Shown here: positions 39,997-48,388 of the stretch, one piece after another
Layout: each line of letters opens with the position of its first letter
Numbering within the stretch: the stretch's first letter is position 1
Source: VRUE01 sp963737575
GTDB lineage: Bacteria; Actinomycetota; Thermoleophilia; Solirubrobacterales; 70-9
DNA: 64,000 nt
Reading direction: 5' to 3'
Assembly: GCA_963737575.1 (NCBI GenBank)
Contig: CAVTTJ010000011.1
Span: forward strand, 124,001-188,000
Made by a program: the position numbers and the translations under genes
The notes under the pieces: generated by a model
The model's input: only the letters and a program-made list of their open reading frames with translations
What the model was told of the DNA's origin: nothing
Database searches by the model: none

Positions 39997-42900
39997 ATGC
40001 GGTCTTCCCCCCGTCGCCCCCGATTCGCCGGCGGCCACAGGCTCCTTGGTCTCACACTCGCATTTTCAGGGGCATTGACGCTCTGGCTCGGCATCCCGGC
40101 GGTTGCCTCGGCGGCGCCGGTGACGCTCGACTTCGAGAGCGGGGCGACGGTGGGGCAGAAGGTGACGAACCAGTACGGGCCGCCCACCACTCCGGCCGGC
40201 CCGACGTTCGAGCAGGGACAGGAAGCGGGCTTCAATGGGCTGTACTGCGGCGCGCCGACGCTCGACAACGCCGGCGTTGCCCACTCGGGGTCCAACTCGC
40301 TGCTGCTCAACGCCTGCGAAAACGGAGAGTTCTGGCCCACCGCGACCTTCTTCGCGCTCGGCTACTCGACCGACTCGGTCGAATTCTGGATCGCAACGCC
40401 CGGGCATACTCTGGGCAACACCACCGTGATCACCACTGCCTTCGGCGGCAATGGCTCGATCGTCGAGCAGGAGGAAACGATCCTCCCGCCGCAGGCCTCG
40501 ACGACATACAAGGACGTGGCGCTCTCCTCCGTTTCGGGCGACATCGCCTTCGTCGCGGTCGAGGAGGGGCTGAAAGGCGGGAACACGAACACCGCGACCG
40601 AAGTCGGATTGACGGCCGGCAACTCGGACCTCTCTCTCGACGACCTGACCTACGACCCGCCCTCCTCACCGCCGGAATCGAGTTTCCTGCTCGGCGCCAA
40701 CCCACCCGCGGCGAACCTCGTCGCCGGTGGAGAAACGCAGGTGAAAATCCCGGTCGCCTGGACGAACAACCCGGACCCCTCGGCGAGCCCGGTGCTGATG
40801 GAAACGACGTTTCCCACCGGGATCACGGGGACCTTCTCGCCGAACCCGACGACATCGGGCAGCTCGACCCTGACCGTGCACGCGGCGAAGAACGCGCAGG
40901 TGGGGCCCGGGTCTCTGACCATCCACGGCTATGTCGACAAAGGCCTCGGCTCCGAAAAGTCCGCCAGCGAGACGATCCCGCTCGGGGTCAGCGCCCCGTT
41001 CGAAATCGTCAACCCCCCCGCGGTCACGGTCGGGCCCTGCACCCCTCACCAGATCGAACTCAGGGTGCAGACGGCAACCGACTTCACCGAACCGCTGACG
41101 ATCTCGGTCGCGAGCCCCGGCTCCTCGGGAGTCGTGATCACCGAAATCTCCGGCGGGAAAGTGACCGACCCCACCCACGCGATGACGACGGTGACGCCGA
41201 AAAACGGGATCGCCACCGCGACCCTGACCCTATCGGCCGGCGCCGGCGCCGGCAACGAAGGCGCGCGTCCTTACACGGTCACGGTCGGCGCCCCGGGTTA
41301 TGCGGACCAGACCGCGAGCGGGACGGTGGCCGTCGCGTCCAAGATCGAAAAGGTGCTGTACGCCGGTTCGTCCACGGAAGCGAGCTCAGTCGCCACGCCC
41401 GCACTCGGGCAGCCTGGCACCCAGCTGACCCTCAAGGGGGCCGGCTTCTGCCACGACACGGCGATCGCGATCGGGGACCCCCACAACCAGTCCTACGCGG
41501 AAACCATCGCCTCCGACGGCACCTCGGCGACCTTCCGGGTCCCGCGCGGAGCGGTGAACGGGCCGGTCGAGGTGATTCCGCTCCAGGGCCCGAACTTCAA
41601 AGGGCCCAACCTGACCGTGCGGACCTTCCGCAACACCTACGGCTTCAGCTGGGAAAACGGGGACTGGAAGCAGTTGCTGAACGAAGAAATGATCGACGAA
41701 CTGTTCGGCAAGGAGGAGACGAACATCGATGTCCTCGGCTGGCTGATCCGCAAGCCCGAGGCCTATCTGTTCGAAACGATGGCCAACAACTACATCCCCG
41801 GTGGGATCTGCTTCGGGATGGCCTATTCGAGCTACGAGTTCCAGCGCGGCCTGATCGCGCCGTCGTTCTTCCCGCACACCGGCGGCTCCACGGTCTGGAA
41901 CCTCGACACAGCCGAACGACCGTCGAACCCGCTGCTGCGGTTCGTGGTCGAGCGGTTCTCGCTCCAGTTCACCGACCAGCTGATCCCGGCCGAGCTGAAC
42001 ACGGTGCTGGGAGTCCACGGGACCAACGACGACGTCAACGCGATCGAGGGCGAACTGAGCAAAGGCAACCCGGTCATGCTCGGGTTGATCCACTGGAACG
42101 GGATCTCGATCGAAGGCCACACGGTCCTCGCCTACGACGCCCACCCGCTGCCGACCGGCGGGGTCGAGGTTCAGGTCGCCAACTCCAACGTCCCCTACAA
42201 GACCAGCGAGGAGGAAGACGCGGCGGCCCACGACGCGGCCGAGTTCACCAACTCGCATCTGGTGATCAAGGAAGGCAACTGGGAATTCCCCCAGCTCGGC
42301 TGGAGCGGCTCGGAGGCCGACCTCGTCGTCTACCACCATGACGAACTGCCCGAGATCAACGGCAACCAGCCGAGCCTGCCGAACGTGTTCACGGCAGCGG
42401 TGATGGTCGCCTTCGGCTCCTCGGGCGATGCCGTCACCCAGGTCAGCGACGGCCACGGCTCGCTGCTGAAGGGCGGAAAGCTTGCCCCGCAGAGCAGCTG
42501 GCCGAAGGGGGTTGCGCCGCTCCCCGACTTCAACGACACCCATTCGCCCCTGCAGCTGGTCACCCTCGGCCCCGACGCCCGCGGGACGGTCAGCGCGACC
42601 GTCAAACGGGGCAAGGGGGGAGGGGCGATGAACATGTACCTGCCGGGGCTGCAGGCGAACCTCGAGGCCGACGGGAAGCCGGGCCAGGTGGATCGGGTCA
42701 GCGTCGACCCGAAGGACGACTCGATCGGCTATACGGCCGGCGCCGGGGGGACCGGGTTCGGCGGCACCCTGCTCGCCTCGCCGGGCGCACACTCGAGCAA
42801 AGCCGCCTCGAGCCTCTCCGACCACCTCGTCGGCTTCGAGACCAGCAGCGGCAAGGGCGCCGGGGACCAGGTCTCATTCGGTTCCGGCCGCGCGTTTGTG

Positions 42901-43470
42901 TTCAGTCGCGAAAACGGTGCGCCGACAAACCTGACCCTGACTCTGTCGGCGTTCGACGCACAGGGCCGCCCGGTCGCGGTCAGGCTGCCGGCGGTCCACG
43001 TCGGCTCCGGCGCCACGGTGTCGGTGACCCCTGCAAACTGGCGGGCGCTCGGCTCCTCGCGGATCCGGGTCAGCACGACGGCGGCCGGCAGGACCTCGAC
43101 CCGCGACGTCCGCGGCAGGTCGATCGGATCCCAGTTCGCCACGGTCCGTCATGCCTCGGTCGTCGAGCTCGGTGGCGGGGGGAACGGGGTCGCTCTGAAG
43201 CTCCACCTGCGCCACCCGCCGAAGCGGGGCTGGATCGCCTTTGCCGGAGGCCTCTCGCGCAGTGGGCACAGCGTCGGCCGGACGCGTCCGCTCCAGCTCT
43301 CGGCCGAGGCCATGCGCAAAGGGAAGGCGCTCCTCCAGCTCCCCAAGGGCCTGAAGGGCGGTCACTACACGCTGAAGCTGCGGGTTCTCGAGGCGACGGC
43401 CGAGCCCGGTGGTATCCAGGGCTCGCAGACCCTCACCCGCTCTTTCAAGCTGCGGCTGGGCAAGGGCTGA
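39997..43470 (+). CDS. Large secreted multidomain protein with putative papain-like cysteine peptidase domain
   Basis: The 1157-residue product has a signal peptide (LLGLTLAFSGALTLWLGIPA). It begins with a lectin-like jelly roll (VTLDFESGATVGQKV to DLSLDDLTYDPP), followed by several Ig-like modules to about residue 530. Residues about 560-800 are alpha/beta. NYIPGGICFGMAYSSYEF puts Cys605 at a helix start, SIEGHTVLAYDAH has His708, and VQVANSNVPY has Asn729 or Asn731. This C-H-N order with G-G-x-C-x-G-M resembles papain-fold peptidase domains in other secreted proteins. The rest is beta-rich and ends in a basic Ig-like tail. Protease activity is inferred only. Confidence 0.7.
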   Translation: MRSSPRRPRFAGGHRLLGLTLAFSGALTLWLGIPAVASAAPVTLDFESGATVGQKVTNQYGPPTTPAGPTFEQGQEAGFNGLYCGAPTLDNAGVAHSGSNSLLLNACENGEFWPTATFFALGYSTDSVEFWIATPGHTLGNTTVITTAFGGNGSIVEQEETILPPQASTTYKDVALSSVSGDIAFVAVEEGLKGGNTNTATEVGLTAGNSDLSLDDLTYDPPSSPPESSFLLGANPPAANLVAGGETQVKIPVAWTNNPDPSASPVLMETTFPTGITGTFSPNPTTSGSSTLTVHAAKNAQVGPGSLTIHGYVDKGLGSEKSASETIPLGVSAPFEIVNPPAVTVGPCTPHQIELRVQTATDFTEPLTISVASPGSSGVVITEISGGKVTDPTHAMTTVTPKNGIATATLTLSAGAGAGNEGARPYTVTVGAPGYADQTASGTVAVASKIEKVLYAGSSTEASSVATPALGQPGTQLTLKGAGFCHDTAIAIGDPHNQSYAETIASDGTSATFRVPRGAVNGPVEVIPLQGPNFKGPNLTVRTFRNTYGFSWENGDWKQLLNEEMIDELFGKEETNIDVLGWLIRKPEAYLFETMANNYIPGGICFGMAYSSYEFQRGLIAPSFFPHTGGSTVWNLDTAERPSNPLLRFVVERFSLQFTDQLIPAELNTVLGVHGTNDDVNAIEGELSKGNPVMLGLIHWNGISIEGHTVLAYDAHPLPTGGVEVQVANSNVPYKTSEEEDAAAHDAAEFTNSHLVIKEGNWEFPQLGWSGSEADLVVYHHDELPEINGNQPSLPNVFTAAVMVAFGSSGDAVTQVSDGHGSLLKGGKLAPQSSWPKGVAPLPDFNDTHSPLQLVTLGPDARGTVSATVKRGKGGGAMNMYLPGLQANLEADGKPGQVDRVSVDPKDDSIGYTAGAGGTGFGGTLLASPGAHSSKAASSLSDHLVGFETSSGKGAGDQVSFGSGRAFVFSRENGAPTNLTLTLSAFDAQGRPVAVRLPAVHVGSGATVSVTPANWRALGSSRIRVSTTAAGRTSTRDVRGRSIGSQFATVRHASVVELGGGGNGVALKLHLRHPPKRGWIAFAGGLSRSGHSVGRTRPLQLSAEAMRKGKALLQLPKGLKGGHYTLKLRVLEATAEPGGIQGSQTLTRSFKLRLGKG

Positions 43471-43539
43471 ACGGCTAGCGGGCCCGCCCTGCCCTGCGGA
43501 TCAGCTTCACTGACCTCGTCATCGAATTGGCGCTGCCGC

Positions 43540-43735
43540 CGGCGACTTCCGCCTCTCCCTCTACGGCGACAAGAAGGGTTACCTGACCGACACCCCAATC
43601 ACTTTTTGTGCGGCAAGCCGCCGGTTACCACCGTCGAATACGGCGCCCAGAACGGGAAGCGACTCACCCAGAAGGTCAAGATGAAAGGTCCCTTGCGGGG
43701 GCCAAGGCGCCAGCTCGAAGAAGAAGCGGCGCTAG
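43540..43735 (+). pseudogene. C-terminal remnant of a secreted Ig-like-tail protein (two frameshifts)
   Basis: Three pieces in different frames read as one tail: FRLSLYGDKKGYLTDTPITF ending at a Cys, then GKPPVTTVEYGAQNGKRLTQ with KVKM, then PCGG and SSKKKRR before a TAG at 43733-43735. The pattern (T-x-x-C ... F/Y-x-A-Q-N-G-K ... C-G ... KKK) is the usual end of Thermoleophilia secreted proteins. No upstream part survives. The last bases overlap the stop of the convergent SDR gene. Confidence 0.6.
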
Positions 43736-44448
43736 CCCCAGGAGGCCTCCGAGTCGGGCCGGAAGCTGGTCGTCAGGATCCGCATCCCGCGCGGGCGGGT
43801 GAGGGCGAAGAGGACGACCTCGGCGACCTCCTCGGCGCTCATCATCTCCTCCAGCGCCGGCTCGCCCTCCTCTCGGCCGGTGCCGATCGCGAACTCGGTG
43901 TTGACCCCCCCGGGGCAGATGCAGGTGGCCCGCACGCCCTTCTCGCGCAGCTCGTGGTCGAGCGATCGGGTGAACCCGAGCTGGCCGAATTTCGAGGCGT
44001 TGTAGACGGACTCGCCCGGGAAGGCACGGAGCCCGGCGACGCTGGCGATCGAGACGAAGTCCCCGGCGCCGGAGGAGATCAGGTGGGGGAGAGCCGCGGC
44101 CGCGGTGTGGAGGGTGCCCTTGAGGTTGACGTCGATCATCTCCTCGACCAGCTCGGGGTCGAGGTCGAGGAACGGGCCGTAGGCGCCCACCCCGGCGTTG
44201 GCGACGGCGATGTCGAGCCGGCCGAAGCGCTCGACGACGGCCTCTGTCGCCGCGATCACTGCGGCGCGGTCCCTGACGTCGCAGGCCACCCCGAGCGCTC
44301 GATCGAGGCCGAGGTCGGCGCCCCTGCGCGAGAGCAAGCCCACCGATGCCCCTGCCTCATGGAGGCCGCGGGCGACCGCGGCGCCGATCCCGGCGCTGGC
44401 TCCGGTGACGATCGCGACCCTGTCCTCGAGCTCCATCGACCCCGACAT
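43732..44448 (-). CDS. SDR-family NAD(P)-dependent oxidoreductase
   Basis: The 238-residue product is a classical SDR: cofactor motif IVTGASAGIGAAVARGL, then VACDVRDR, VANAGVGAYGPF with N-A-G, catalytic Ser in VSIASVAGLRAFPGES, and Y-x-x-x-K as VYNASKFGQLGFTR. ICPGGVNTEF follows the active site. The Arg-containing LLSRRGAD after strand 2 suggests NADP. Substrate unknown. The start at 44448 lies 15 bp downstream of the CPBP gene stop on the same strand. Confidence 0.85.
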   Translation of the reverse strand: MSGSMELEDRVAIVTGASAGIGAAVARGLHEAGASVGLLSRRGADLGLDRALGVACDVRDRAAVIAATEAVVERFGRLDIAVANAGVGAYGPFLDLDPELVEEMIDVNLKGTLHTAAAALPHLISSGAGDFVSIASVAGLRAFPGESVYNASKFGQLGFTRSLDHELREKGVRATCICPGGVNTEFAIGTGREEGEPALEEMMSAEEVAEVVLFALTRPRGMRILTTSFRPDSEASWG

Positions 44449-44463
44449 ACCCGGGATTCTGCC

Positions 44464-45228
44464 TCAGGAGACCACCAGGGCGGTGACGATCGCGACCAGG
44501 CCGACGCTCTGGGTCGAGTGGACGAGGATCCCCATCCAGGCGCTCTCGTAGCGGCGCGAGGGGTAGGAGATGGCGAAGACGTTGATCAGCGCCGTCGGGA
44601 TCACCCAGGGGGTGTGGAGGTGGTAGCAGGCGAACAGCACCCCGTTCGCGACCCAGTCGTAGCGGCCGAAGACCCCGCGCATGCGCGGCAGCAGCAGGCC
44701 GCGGAAGAGGAGCTCCTCGCCGAGCACGGTGTTGAAGACGGCGAAGACGACGATCACGGCGAGCCATCCCCAGGCGCCGCTGAAGAAGCTTTCGCCGGCG
44801 TCGGTCCCGAGAAACTCGGCGAGGCCGCGCGGCGACGGGGCGGGAATCCCCGGCAGGACGAACCCGAGCCCGAAGATCGCCATGAAGGGAAGCACCCAGA
44901 GCCATACCCGCCCGCCGTAGCGGCCGCTTCGCGGATCCCTCGGTGGCCGCAGCCAGAGCGCGTCGCGAAGCCCGGGCCACGAGAGGCTCCCGACCTCCCG
45001 CCGGGTGAGGATCAAGACCAGGGCGAACTCCCAGACCAGCCCCAGAGGAATGCAGATCAGGAGCGCCTGGACGAGCGGCTCCTGCCCGCCCAGCCTGTCG
45101 GCCAGCCAGGGGGCGACGATCCAGGAGAGGGCGCCCATCGGTATTGCGGCCGCGGCCCAAATGGCGAGGATCTGCGCGAGAGAGTACTGCGGGATTCCGT
45201 CGTGGCGGTCGGCCCGGGCCGCGCTCAC
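44464..45228 (-). CDS. CPBP-family intramembrane metalloprotease
   Basis: GTG at 45228 gives 254 residues with about seven membrane segments. The family motifs are clear: VLGEELLFRGLLLPRM (EExxxR), then VLFACYHLHTPWVIP with the second-motif His, and the third-motif region NVFAISYPSRR. CPBP proteases process CaaX prenylated proteins or bacteriocin-related peptides; bacterial substrates are mostly unknown. Codons upstream of 45228 in this frame look random and belong to another reading frame, so the longer frame to 45378 is rejected. Its start overlaps the stop of a mini-ORF by GTGA. Confidence 0.82.
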   Translation of the reverse strand: MSAARADRHDGIPQYSLAQILAIWAAAAIPMGALSWIVAPWLADRLGGQEPLVQALLICIPLGLVWEFALVLILTRREVGSLSWPGLRDALWLRPPRDPRSGRYGGRVWLWVLPFMAIFGLGFVLPGIPAPSPRGLAEFLGTDAGESFFSGAWGWLAVIVVFAVFNTVLGEELLFRGLLLPRMRGVFGRYDWVANGVLFACYHLHTPWVIPTALINVFAISYPSRRYESAWMGILVHSTQSVGLVAIVTALVVS

Positions 45229-45356
45229 CTGAACTCGAAGCTCGTCAGGTCGTGGCCGTAGATCGGGTTGTAGATCACCCGGTCGAGGTCGATCCCCTCG
45301 ATCTTCGGGCTCCAGGGCGGCCAGAATCCCGTGGCAATCGAGCACTCGGCAGCCAT
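45225..45356 (-). CDS. 43-residue ORF, probable C-terminal remnant of a larger gene
   Basis: ATG 45356 to TGA 45225 reads MAAECSIATGFWPPWSPKIE then GIDLDRVIYNPIYGHDLTSF and EFR. Its stop overlaps the CPBP start (GTGA), the arrangement expected of an upstream operon partner. The sequence looks like the end of a folded protein, not a free peptide. Sequence upstream of the ATG has an in-frame stop. Either a short real gene or a 5'-deleted one; I do not recognise it. Confidence 0.4.
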   Translation of the reverse strand: MAAECSIATGFWPPWSPKIEGIDLDRVIYNPIYGHDLTSFEFR

Positions 45357-45399
45357 CTACGGGGTGGGCATTGGGCATTGACGTCCGACTTGCTGCCCT

Positions 45400-47241
45400 C
45401 TAGCGAGATGCAGAAGAGGCGCTCTCCTTCTGGGGCCTTCGCGGGCCGACCGAAGAGGTCGCACCACTCCGCGGCTGGTCGGCGGAGCCACTGGCGTAAG
45501 CGCGGAGGACGTCCCGGTGATCGATCCACCCAACCACCGTCACTCCATCGACGGCGAGGACCGGCAGGCCCTCCTGGTCTCCTCTGGTCAGCCAATCGAC
45601 CGCGACTGAGAGTGGCTCGGCTGGGTTCAGCTTGGGAACCTCTTCGGCCAGAGCGCCAACGGTGGCCGGCAGGTCGTCGGCCTCGCGCTCGAAGGCGCGC
45701 ATGGAGACGATCCCCCGCAACGTCCCCGACTCGTCCACCACCGGGAGGGCGTTGTGCCCGGCGCGCAAGATGGCGGCGGCCGCCTCGGGGGCCGGAGCGT
45801 CGTAGGCAAGTGGTGTAAGAGGCTCGCCCATCGCATCGCCGATCGATAGCCCCGCCAACGCCGCGCTTGAGGCCGGTTGGTCGACGTCGATGCCGCGACG
45901 GCGCAGCTTCATCGTGTAGATCGAGTCCTCGCTCAGTGCCCGGCTCAGCCCGGTCGCCACGACCACCGCCAACATCAGCGGCAGGATAATCGAGTAGTCG
46001 CCGGTCAACTCGAAGACAATCAACACGGCGGTGATCGGAGCACGGCCGGCGGCCGCGAAGACGGCCGCCATTCCGACCAGTCCGTAGGCGCCGGCGCTCG
46101 CCGTGGCGCCGGGCAGTGCGGTGTGGACGGCAAGCCCAAAGGCGCTTCCCAGCATCGCTCCCATGAACAGCGAGGGAGCGAAGACCCCGCCCGAGCCTCC
46201 GATCGCCATCGTCAGGCTGGTGGCAATGACCTTTCCGGCCAGAAGGGCGATCAGCAAAGCGACTGCGTACTGGCCGGCGATCGCATTTTCGAGCACCGGG
46301 TACCCCACCCCGTACATCTCAGGCAGGACCAACAGAACGCATCCCAACAGCAGACCGCCGACCGCGGGGCGCAGCCAGGCGGGGCCGCGCCAGAGCCGGT
46401 CGGCGAGGTCCTCTGAACCGTAGAGAACACGGATGAAGACGATGCCGACCAGAGCCGCGGCGACACCAAGCAGTCCGTAGAGCGGGTACTCGATCGCCGT
46501 GTGGAGTCTGAATGCCGGGAGGGTCAGGAAGGCTTCGCTGCCGAAGGCGATTCGCCCGACCGCTGTGGCGACAACCGAGCTGAGCACAACGAGCCCGAAG
46601 GAGCGCGTTTGGAAGTCGCGCAGGATCAGCTCCAAGGCGAAGAACACCCCAGCGATCGGGGCGTTGAAAGTGGCGGCGATCCCGCCGGCGGCGCCACAGG
46701 CGACCAGCAGCCGCGTCTCCTGGCCGGCCAGACGGGTCAGCTGCGCCAGACCGGAGCCCAGCGCCGAGCCGATCTGCACGATCGGCCCCTCGCGACCGAC
46801 CGAGCCGCCGGCACCGATACAGAGCGCCGAGGCGAGCGACTTGACAACGGGCACCCGGCCACGGATCCGCCCCTCATTGGAGTGGACCGCGAGCATCACC
46901 TCCGGAACGCCGTGGCCACGCGCCTCGGGAGCGAAGCGGTAGACCAGTGGCCCGTAGAGCAGGCCACCAAGAACCGGCGCGACCAAGACCACAAAGGGCC
47001 CGAGGAGCGGAACGTGGGGATTAGTGAAATGGCCGAGATCGCTGGGGTCGCTGTGGCCGGCGAAGAGCTCGGTGAACCCGAGGATCAGATAGCGGAATCC
47101 GATCGCACCGAGGCCCGCTCCGACGCCGACCAGCAGCGCCAGCGCGGCGAGCACACCCCCCTCGCCGCCGAACAGTGCCCTCGCCGTGGATCGAATGGCA
47201 TACGGGCGAGCCGCGTCGTTCCTGGCCGTAGAGGGCACCAT
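45400..47241 (-). CDS. ClC-family chloride channel/transporter with C-terminal CBS pair
   Basis: The 613-residue product has an 18-helix ClC core. Selectivity motifs are visible: RGHGVPEVM (in place of GSGIPE), GAGGSVGREGPIVQIGSALG with the gating-Glu GREGP, and IGGSGGVFAPSLFMGA. The proton-glutamate position was not assigned. Two CBS domains follow at about 465-585 (IGDAMGEPLTPLAYDAPAPE, LPVVDESGTLRGIVSMRA). These often bind adenine nucleotides. It transports chloride or other anions. It is divergent from the Crp/Fnr regulator, with 84 bp between the reading frames. Confidence 0.9.
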   Translation of the reverse strand: MVPSTARNDAARPYAIRSTARALFGGEGGVLAALALLVGVGAGLGAIGFRYLILGFTELFAGHSDPSDLGHFTNPHVPLLGPFVVLVAPVLGGLLYGPLVYRFAPEARGHGVPEVMLAVHSNEGRIRGRVPVVKSLASALCIGAGGSVGREGPIVQIGSALGSGLAQLTRLAGQETRLLVACGAAGGIAATFNAPIAGVFFALELILRDFQTRSFGLVVLSSVVATAVGRIAFGSEAFLTLPAFRLHTAIEYPLYGLLGVAAALVGIVFIRVLYGSEDLADRLWRGPAWLRPAVGGLLLGCVLLVLPEMYGVGYPVLENAIAGQYAVALLIALLAGKVIATSLTMAIGGSGGVFAPSLFMGAMLGSAFGLAVHTALPGATASAGAYGLVGMAAVFAAAGRAPITAVLIVFELTGDYSIILPLMLAVVVATGLSRALSEDSIYTMKLRRRGIDVDQPASSAALAGLSIGDAMGEPLTPLAYDAPAPEAAAAILRAGHNALPVVDESGTLRGIVSMRAFEREADDLPATVGALAEEVPKLNPAEPLSVAVDWLTRGDQEGLPVLAVDGVTVVGWIDHRDVLRAYASGSADQPRSGATSSVGPRRPQKESASSASR

Positions 47242-47325
47242 CGAGCCGAGCCTAGGAGACCGGGAACACGATTCGGTCCACTCTTCCCGCTCGCCGCTCC
47301 AGCGATGTCAGAGCTATGACATTCG

Positions 47326-48105
47326 GTGCCGATGACCGCGCCAGGGCACGGGGTTACCCTTTGCAGCGTGACGGCTGTCGCGGTGCTGCAACTCGAACCC
47401 GACCTGGGGGCCGCGGTGCCCGAGGGAAGAAGGCCGGCAGCGATTCGCGCCTGCGCCGCCCACACAGTGGAGATCCCGCTGGGCGATTGGGACGGCGGGC
47501 AGCCGGAGAAGAAGCCGGTCGATCACGCGGGCTTCGGCCTGCTCGTCCTCTCCGGGGTGCTCTGCCGCCGCGTGGTCCAGAGCGAGCACTACGGCGCCGA
47601 GCTGATCGGGCCGGGAGACCTGATGCGGCCCTGGGACCTGGTCGGGGACTGGTCGACCCTCCCCACCGACCCAAACTGGACTGTGATCCAGCCGACGCGG
47701 GCAGCAATCCTCGACGCCGATTTCGCTCTCCGCGCCGCTCCCTTCCCGGGCATCGCCGAAACGTTGGTGCGGAGGGCCCTGATGCGCTCGCGCTACCTGG
47801 CGATCCTGATTGCGATCGTCAACCAGCGACGGATCGAGACCCGGCTGACGATGCTCTTCTGGCATCTCGCCGACCGGTTCGGACGCCTGAGGGGCGAATG
47901 GGTGGAGGTTCCGGTCCCCCTGACCCACAGTCTGCTCGGGGAGCTGATCGGCGCTCGACGACCGTCGGTCACCACTGCGCTCTCGAAGCTGCACGAGCGC
48001 GGCGTTCTTCAGCGGGACCAGCGCGGCTGGCGCCTACGCGGCTCGGTCCCTCCCGAGTACCAGACACTGCAGGCCCCGAAAAGGGAGGCGGCCACTCCGG
48101 CCTGA
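47326..48105 (+). CDS. Crp/Fnr-family transcriptional regulator
   Basis: The frame gives 259 residues from ATG 47326, though GTG 47368 (VTAVAVLQLEPDLG) is an equally plausible start. An N-terminal cupin-like effector domain contains GFGLLVLSGVLCRRVVQSEH and ELIGPGDLMRPWD. A dimerisation helix (RYLAILIAIVNQRRIETRLT) comes next. The C-terminal winged helix has VPLTHSLLGELIGARRPSVT then TALSKLHERGVLQRD. Fnr-type cysteines are absent; a cAMP phosphate-binding R-x-A motif is not seen. It may regulate the divergent ClC gene or the nearby antiporter. Confidence 0.78.
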   Translation: MPMTAPGHGVTLCSVTAVAVLQLEPDLGAAVPEGRRPAAIRACAAHTVEIPLGDWDGGQPEKKPVDHAGFGLLVLSGVLCRRVVQSEHYGAELIGPGDLMRPWDLVGDWSTLPTDPNWTVIQPTRAAILDADFALRAAPFPGIAETLVRRALMRSRYLAILIAIVNQRRIETRLTMLFWHLADRFGRLRGEWVEVPVPLTHSLLGELIGARRPSVTTALSKLHERGVLQRDQRGWRLRGSVPPEYQTLQAPKREAATPA

Positions 48106-48199
48106 GCGCCTGCTGCCACCCACCTGCCCCCGCCCCCGGCCGGCCCGTTCATCGCGACCAACCTTCGTCAGGGCTCTGACCTCAGGCGTTGCGCCGGCC

Positions 48200-48388
48200 G
48201 TGCAGCAGGACGACGATTGGGGCATGGTTCCCGCCGGAGTCATCGCTGGCTTCGCGGCGATCGATGTGACTGTGATCGCCGAGGCTCTTTATGCGATCCG
48301 CGACTATCGCCGCCGGCACCCCGACCAAACCGCCGAGGTCAGATCTTCTAAGCCCTGCGGGGCGCCGCGCTCGAGGGCGGGCGGGTGA
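48200..48388 (+). CDS. Possible 62-residue small protein
   Basis: GTG 48200 opens MQQDDDWGMVPAGVIAGFAA, then IDVTVIAEALYAIRDYRRRH, with a mildly hydrophobic middle that could be one membrane helix and a basic end. It overlaps the 3' end of the convergent antiporter gene by 41 bp. Nothing else supports it, and it may be a chance frame. Confidence 0.3.
   Translation: MQQDDDWGMVPAGVIAGFAAIDVTVIAEALYAIRDYRRRHPDQTAEVRSSKPCGAPRSRAGG

Noticed and set aside
43606..45261. Plus-strand frame of 551 codons
   Set aside because: It is antisense to the SDR and CPBP genes, both with complete catalytic motifs. Only its first codons overlap the real tail remnant at 43540-43735.
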